Source: Erysipelotrichaceae bacterium
GTDB lineage: Bacteria; Bacillota_I; Bacilli_A; Erysipelotrichales; Coprobacillaceae
Reading direction: 5' to 3'
NCBI GenBank assembly: GCA_021202205.1
Contig: JAJQDJ010000093.1
Location: 1-8,918 of the forward strand
DNA: 8,918 bases
Below are positions 5,597 through 8,918 of the stretch, piece after piece. The stretch's first letter is position 1. Each line of letters opens with the position of its first letter. Below the pieces are notes generated by a model. That model saw only the letters and a program-made list of their open reading frames with translations, was not told the origin of the DNA and made no database searches. Both the position numbers and the translations under genes were made by a program.

Positions 5597-6925
5597 TGAT
5601 TCAAATATTTTCTTTTTCTTAAGCATAAAATATATAAATCCTGTCACATCGGCTAATATCCAACCGATAGGGATAGCCCACCAAATGGCTGTCACACCAA
5701 AATATGGTGAAAGTGTATAAGCCAATACAACTCTTGTACCCAATGAAATAATTGTTAGCACCAATGACATTTCTTGTTTTCCAAGTGCTCGATATAAACC
5801 ATAAAAGAAAAACAATAACCCAATACCAATATAAAATGCTCCTTCAACATGTAGATATTTTATGCCAGCGTTAATAATTGCTATTTCACTCATATCTACA
5901 AATATTTGCATGAGTGGTTTTGCCATAAACCATAATACAAGTGAGGCTAATCCACAATATATAATAATAGTTACAATAGCACATTTGATTCCTTGCATAA
6001 CCCTATCCTTTTTACAAGCACCCACATTTTGAGCCACAAAAGTCGAAAAAGCATTACCATATTCTTGAGCAGGCATATAGGCAAATGAATCAATTTTCAC
6101 AGCGGCTGCAAAAGCAGCCATAATGGTTGTACCAAAACTATTCACTAATCCTTGTACCATTAATATACCTAAGTTCATAACAGATTATTGTAAACAAGTA
6201 AAAATGGAATAACCAGCAATTTGTTTTAAATGTGACTTATGAAATTGAACATGTGTTAAGGCACTTCGTACTATTGAATGTTGTTTTAAGACATACAAAG
6301 CAATTCCTATACCTGATATATATTGAGCAATAATAGTCGCATATGCAGCGCCTGATATACCAAAACGACATACAACCACAAAAAATAAATCCAATATTAT
6401 ATTAATAATAGTAGAAATACCTAAAAACGCAAGTGGCATAATGGAATTACCCACAGACTTTAAATAAGCAGCAAAATAGTTATATAAAAATACCGCAGGG
6501 ATGCCACAAAAAATGATTTGAAGATATATTGATGTAATATCAATAATTTCTTTTGGTATATTGAGCCAATGAACAATATTATTCAATAATATTAATGGTA
6601 TAATCGTTAGCAGTATCATCACTATCGCAATAAGTATAAACGAAGCACTTAAACTATGCTCGAGATTCTTTTCATCATGACTGCCAAAACATAATGAAAA
6701 GACAATGCCACTTCCCATACTTAAACCTATTAATATCGATGTTAAAAATGTCATCAGCGTATAAGCAGAACCTACACTTGCAAGAGCATTAGAACTAATA
6801 AACTGTCCTACAACCCATGTATCTACAACATTATAAGTTTGTTGGAGGATGTTACCTAATAACATCGGTAATGCAAATAATGTTATAGAATTAAAAACTG
6901 AACCACTTGTTAGATTTTTATTCAT
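5585..6925 (-). pseudogene. MATE-family multidrug efflux transporter, broken by in-frame TAA
   Basis: The reading frame is that of a full-length MATE sodium- or proton-driven drug exporter, 446 codon positions, with the N-lobe at 1-246 and the C-lobe at 248-446. A lone TAA occupies codon 247 (6185-6187); both sides are in the same frame. Family features are intact: TYNVVDTWVVGQFI in TM1, KSVGNSIMPL and a TM6 GAAYATIIAQY, then NSFGTTIMAAFAAAVKI and GNAFSTFVAQNVGA in the C-lobe. The stop falls at a position often glutamine in relatives (LQ-x-SVMN), so CAA to TAA is the simplest origin. It lies at the start of TM7, the lobe boundary. An ATG (6178) follows the stop by six bases, so restart and two half-proteins is conceivable, but no ribosome binding site is visible. 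ATG 6925 is favoured over 6952 because it overlaps the end of marR by 8 nt. MarR-controlled export of a toxic compound is the likely original job. Confidence 0.88.
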
Positions 6926-7379
6926 GTTTCTCACTCTTCTTTTGAATTTCATGATCTAAGTATTTATTATAAGCAGACATAAATGAAACGATTTGTTGAA
7001 GATCAGATTCGCTGTATTGTTGTAAAAAGATGGCATCTCTATCTAAATATTGTTGATGACATTTGTTGTGTTCTTCATAGAGTATGTGTCCTTTATCAGT
7101 TAATCTATAAAAAATCTTTTGATGATTATCAGTTTGTTGATAACTTTCAATAAGTCCATGTAATATCAAACGCTTAATAACCTTACTAATACCGCCTTTG
7201 CTCATATCCATATATTTGGATATTTCAGTGACATTTGGTGATTTAAAATCACCAATAGCCATTAAAGTATGTATTTCGCTATAACCATATTCATGTAGAA
7301 TATCAGCTTCTGTCATTTTAGTTAGTAGTTCTTGTTTATCCAAATGTTCTTTCATTAACTTTTGTAGTTGTTCATGCAT
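6918..7379 (-). CDS. MarR-family transcriptional regulator
   Basis: The 153-residue protein has the MarR architecture: N-terminal dimerisation helices, a winged helix-turn-helix (about 50-72 for VTEISKYMDMSKGGISKVIKRL, wing about 73-96 ending RLTDKG), and C-terminal dimerisation helices (about 110-145). Dimers of this family usually repress an efflux gene next door until a ligand binds. Here marR overlaps the MATE start by 8 nt, consistent with that role. AGGTG six bases upstream supports ATG 7379. A 20-bp inverted repeat at the predicted promoter suggests autorepression. The coding sequence is intact even though the transporter it would control is broken. The ligand is unknown. Confidence 0.93.
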   Translation of the reverse strand: MHEQLQKLMKEHLDKQELLTKMTEADILHEYGYSEIHTLMAIGDFKSPNVTEISKYMDMSKGGISKVIKRLILHGLIESYQQTDNHQKIFYRLTDKGHILYEEHNKCHQQYLDRDAIFLQQYSESDLQQIVSFMSAYNKYLDHEIQKKSEKHE

Positions 7380-7390
7380 ATTTTACACCT

Positions 7391-7410
7391 CTTGTTTCCT
7401 TGTAAACAAG
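7391..7410. promoter_or_regulatory. Candidate MarR operator, perfect 7-bp inverted repeat
   Basis: CTTGTTT (7391-7397) and AAACAAG (7404-7410) are perfect inverted arms around CCTTGT. The site covers the predicted transcription start and touches the -10 of the marR promoter, as expected for a MarR dimer repressing its own operon. The pairing of site and protein is inferred from position only. Confidence 0.6.
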
Positions 7411-7437
7411 TATATACCAAACTCTTTTCCTTTACAA
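7409..7437 (-). promoter_or_regulatory. Promoter of the marR-MATE operon
   Basis: On the minus strand TTGTAA (7432-7437, four of six to TTGACA) is followed after exactly 17 nt by TATACT (7409-7414). Start of transcription would be near 7402, giving a leader of about 22 nt before ATG 7379. It lies immediately after the stop codon of the phosphodiesterase gene, with no obvious terminator between, so some read-through is possible. Confidence 0.6.
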
Positions 7438-7443
7438 CAAGAT

Positions 7444-8918
7444 TTATGAAAATATACTTTCGATAAATTCAACATATTCATTGATTATATTGCTTGTTTT
7501 GCTTTCCATAATGGTATCCTTAGCCAATGTAATATCATCAGTAATGATATTGTCGACGTTATAATTAATCATTTCGATTATGGTACTTTCACTATTAACT
7601 GTCCAAACATATATTTCTTTATTAGCATTATGTATTTGTTTAACAAGTGATTGACTAACATTTGATGCTTCAACACTAAAGTTATCAGCATATTCTAAAT
7701 TTGTTATTTTACCATAAGCAACAGCCATCACATAAACCGTTTTAATGTTTTCATCATACTCTTTCACATTCTTTAAAGCACTATATGTTTGTGATGTAAT
7801 AACACAACAATCTTTAAAATCATATTTATTAACAATATCAATGACATCTTTTTCAAAATCTGTTTCATGTCCTGTTGGCTTAAGTTCAATGTTTAATCTA
7901 ATATTATTTTCTTTAGCAAATGCCACAACATCTTCTAACAAAGGTATACGTTCATAACTATATTCACTACTAAAGAAACTACCAGCATCCAAATCTTTAA
8001 TATCACCATAAGTCACTTCCCAAACATTCTTATTTAAACCTAATATTCTTTTAAATTTGGTATCATGACTGATAATAATAACACCATCTCTGGTTTGTTG
8101 AACATCTAGCTCTATCCAATCAGCACCTAAATCCACAGCACCTTGAAAAGCACTCATCGTATTTTCAGGATAATATGCCGATGCTCCTCTATGAGCACTC
8201 ACTTCCATTGTACGTATATATTCAATATTAAGATTAAAATTACCCTTATAAACATTATAAGCAAACACTACACCTAATACAGTAGCAACGACACTTAAAT
8301 ATATAATGATCTTTTTAAACTTCTTATATAAGTTTTCATAAAGATTAATATGTTTAAACTCAATATGCTGACACACTTCTCCTTTTTCTTCTTTTCTAGC
8401 ATAATACAAAACACTAATAGCACAATAGTTCATTGGTGTAGATAAAACTGTAAATATTACAAAAGATAAAGCCCCTATGCCAACAATCAATGTTGATACA
8501 ACACTTTTAAAAATAACATTATTAACAAATGCATTCATAGCATATATAGCTAATACACCAACACCTACAAACATCACATACAATCCCATCAAACATACCT
8601 GAATCAAAGCTAAAATTAATATGTCTCTCATATGTTTATGTTTACCTAAAGCTATGCTATGTTTAATAGCTGAAACATAATTTTCATTCTCTAATACAAA
8701 ATAATGCAAAGAATACATCCATAATATCAATATTATGACAAACAATACTACAACCACCCAATAAGCTATATAATATATCTTATTACCTTCAATAACTTCC
8801 ATTGCAAACGCAGGTATATTAATGGAAGAAATAAAATTAGAAGAAATACCAATATTCACAAATCGTATCAATAATAAAACAAAAAATGGTAAAAAAATAT
8901 TCTCTAATCTAAATAAAT
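7444..8918 (-). CDS. Membrane-anchored glycerophosphodiester phosphodiesterase (5' end outside window)
   Basis: The C-terminal part holds a full glycerophosphodiester phosphodiesterase domain, preceded by a hydrophobic region of the type found in membrane GDPD proteins (PF10110 plus PF03009). The enzyme family cleaves glycerophosphodiesters to glycerol-3-phosphate and an alcohol. Counting from codon 8871, membrane spans fall at about 33-58, 85-112, 118-150 and 187-207. The catalytic domain follows with HRG at 227-229, PENT at 235-238, ELD at 254-256, His269 in SHD, Glu329 in NIELKP, then VWTVN and a closing NIITDD. All known active-site residues are present, and the domain lies after the last membrane segment, so it is probably extracellular. 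The frame stays open from 8871 to the window end, with no stop and a hydrophobic translation, so the TTG at 8871 is not the real start. Full-length relatives are usually nearer 600 residues. Confidence 0.93.
   Translation of the reverse strand, partial: LFRLENIFLPFFVLLLIRFVNIGISSNFISSINIPAFAMEVIEGNKIYYIAYWVVVVLFVIILILWMYSLHYFVLENENYVSAIKHSIALGKHKHMRDILILALIQVCLMGLYVMFVGVGVLAIYAMNAFVNNVIFKSVVSTLIVGIGALSFVIFTVLSTPMNYCAISVLYYARKEEKGEVCQHIEFKHINLYENLYKKFKKIIIYLSVVATVLGVVFAYNVYKGNFNLNIEYIRTMEVSAHRGASAYYPENTMSAFQGAVDLGADWIELDVQQTRDGVIIISHDTKFKRILGLNKNVWEVTYGDIKDLDAGSFFSSEYSYERIPLLEDVVAFAKENNIRLNIELKPTGHETDFEKDVIDIVNKYDFKDCCVITSQTYSALKNVKEYDENIKTVYVMAVAYGKITNLEYADNFSVEASNVSQSLVKQIHNANKEIYVWTVNSESTIIEMINYNVDNIITDDITLAKDTIMESKTSNIINEYVEFIESIFS

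Noticed and set aside
5585..6178. Separate half-size transporter starting at ATG 6178
   Set aside because: It is in the same frame as the N-lobe, separated by one stop codon, with no ribosome binding site; treated as the 3' part of the broken MATE gene.
7745..7957. 70-codon plus-strand reading frame
   Set aside because: It is antisense to the conserved catalytic domain of the phosphodiesterase and has low-complexity composition.
1..8918. Alternative genetic code with TAA as a sense codon
   Set aside because: Several intact genes end in TAA at family-typical C-termini, so general reassignment is not supported.
1..8918. CRISPR array, tRNA, rRNA or complete insertion sequence
   Set aside because: No spaced direct repeats, clover-leaf or conserved RNA signatures, or complete transposase were seen.

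Overview
This is a very AT-rich window whose coding style suggests a low-GC Bacillota: A/T-ending codons, purine-rich GGAGG/AGGTG ribosome binding sites, and ATG or TTG at the possible starts. The family mix suggests a gut-associated Erysipelotrichales or Coprobacillaceae relative. It includes an AAA-ATPase/PD-(D/E)XK protein, a TIGR04076 protein, a YjbR-EVE fusion and a membrane-domain glycerophosphodiester phosphodiesterase. No rRNA or other taxonomic marker is present, so the placement is inference.

Layout. On the left, a minus-strand YdjC/ChbG-type deacetylase and a plus-strand YhhN-type membrane protein diverge from a shared AT-rich spacer. Next, on the plus strand, is a compact AAA-ATPase/PD-(D/E)XK gene with its own extended -10 promoter. 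It is broken by one in-frame TAA and has also lost the usual Walker B glutamate. Its 3' end meets the minus-strand genes at a GAAA-loop hairpin that terminates them.

From about 7.4 kb leftwards is a tightly packed minus-strand run: MarR-type repressor, MATE efflux transporter (also broken by one in-frame TAA), Nudix hydrolase, TIGR04076 protein, YjbR-EVE fusion and a small cupin. The MarR gene has a recognisable promoter with a 20-bp inverted repeat over its -10 and start point, and the MATE start codon lies inside the end of marR. This is the usual arrangement of a self-regulated drug-efflux operon. A 40-bp near-perfect inverted repeat straddles the MATE stop codon and separates it from the Nudix gene. 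The right edge holds the 3' part of a membrane-anchored glycerophosphodiester phosphodiesterase that runs off the window.

I see no CRISPR array, tRNA, rRNA, complete insertion sequence or evident defence island. The most unusual points are the two single-stop lesions in otherwise intact genes, the 40-bp dyad at the MATE/Nudix junction, and the palindrome-rich control region of the AAA/nuclease gene. I do not find a convincing new multi-gene system.
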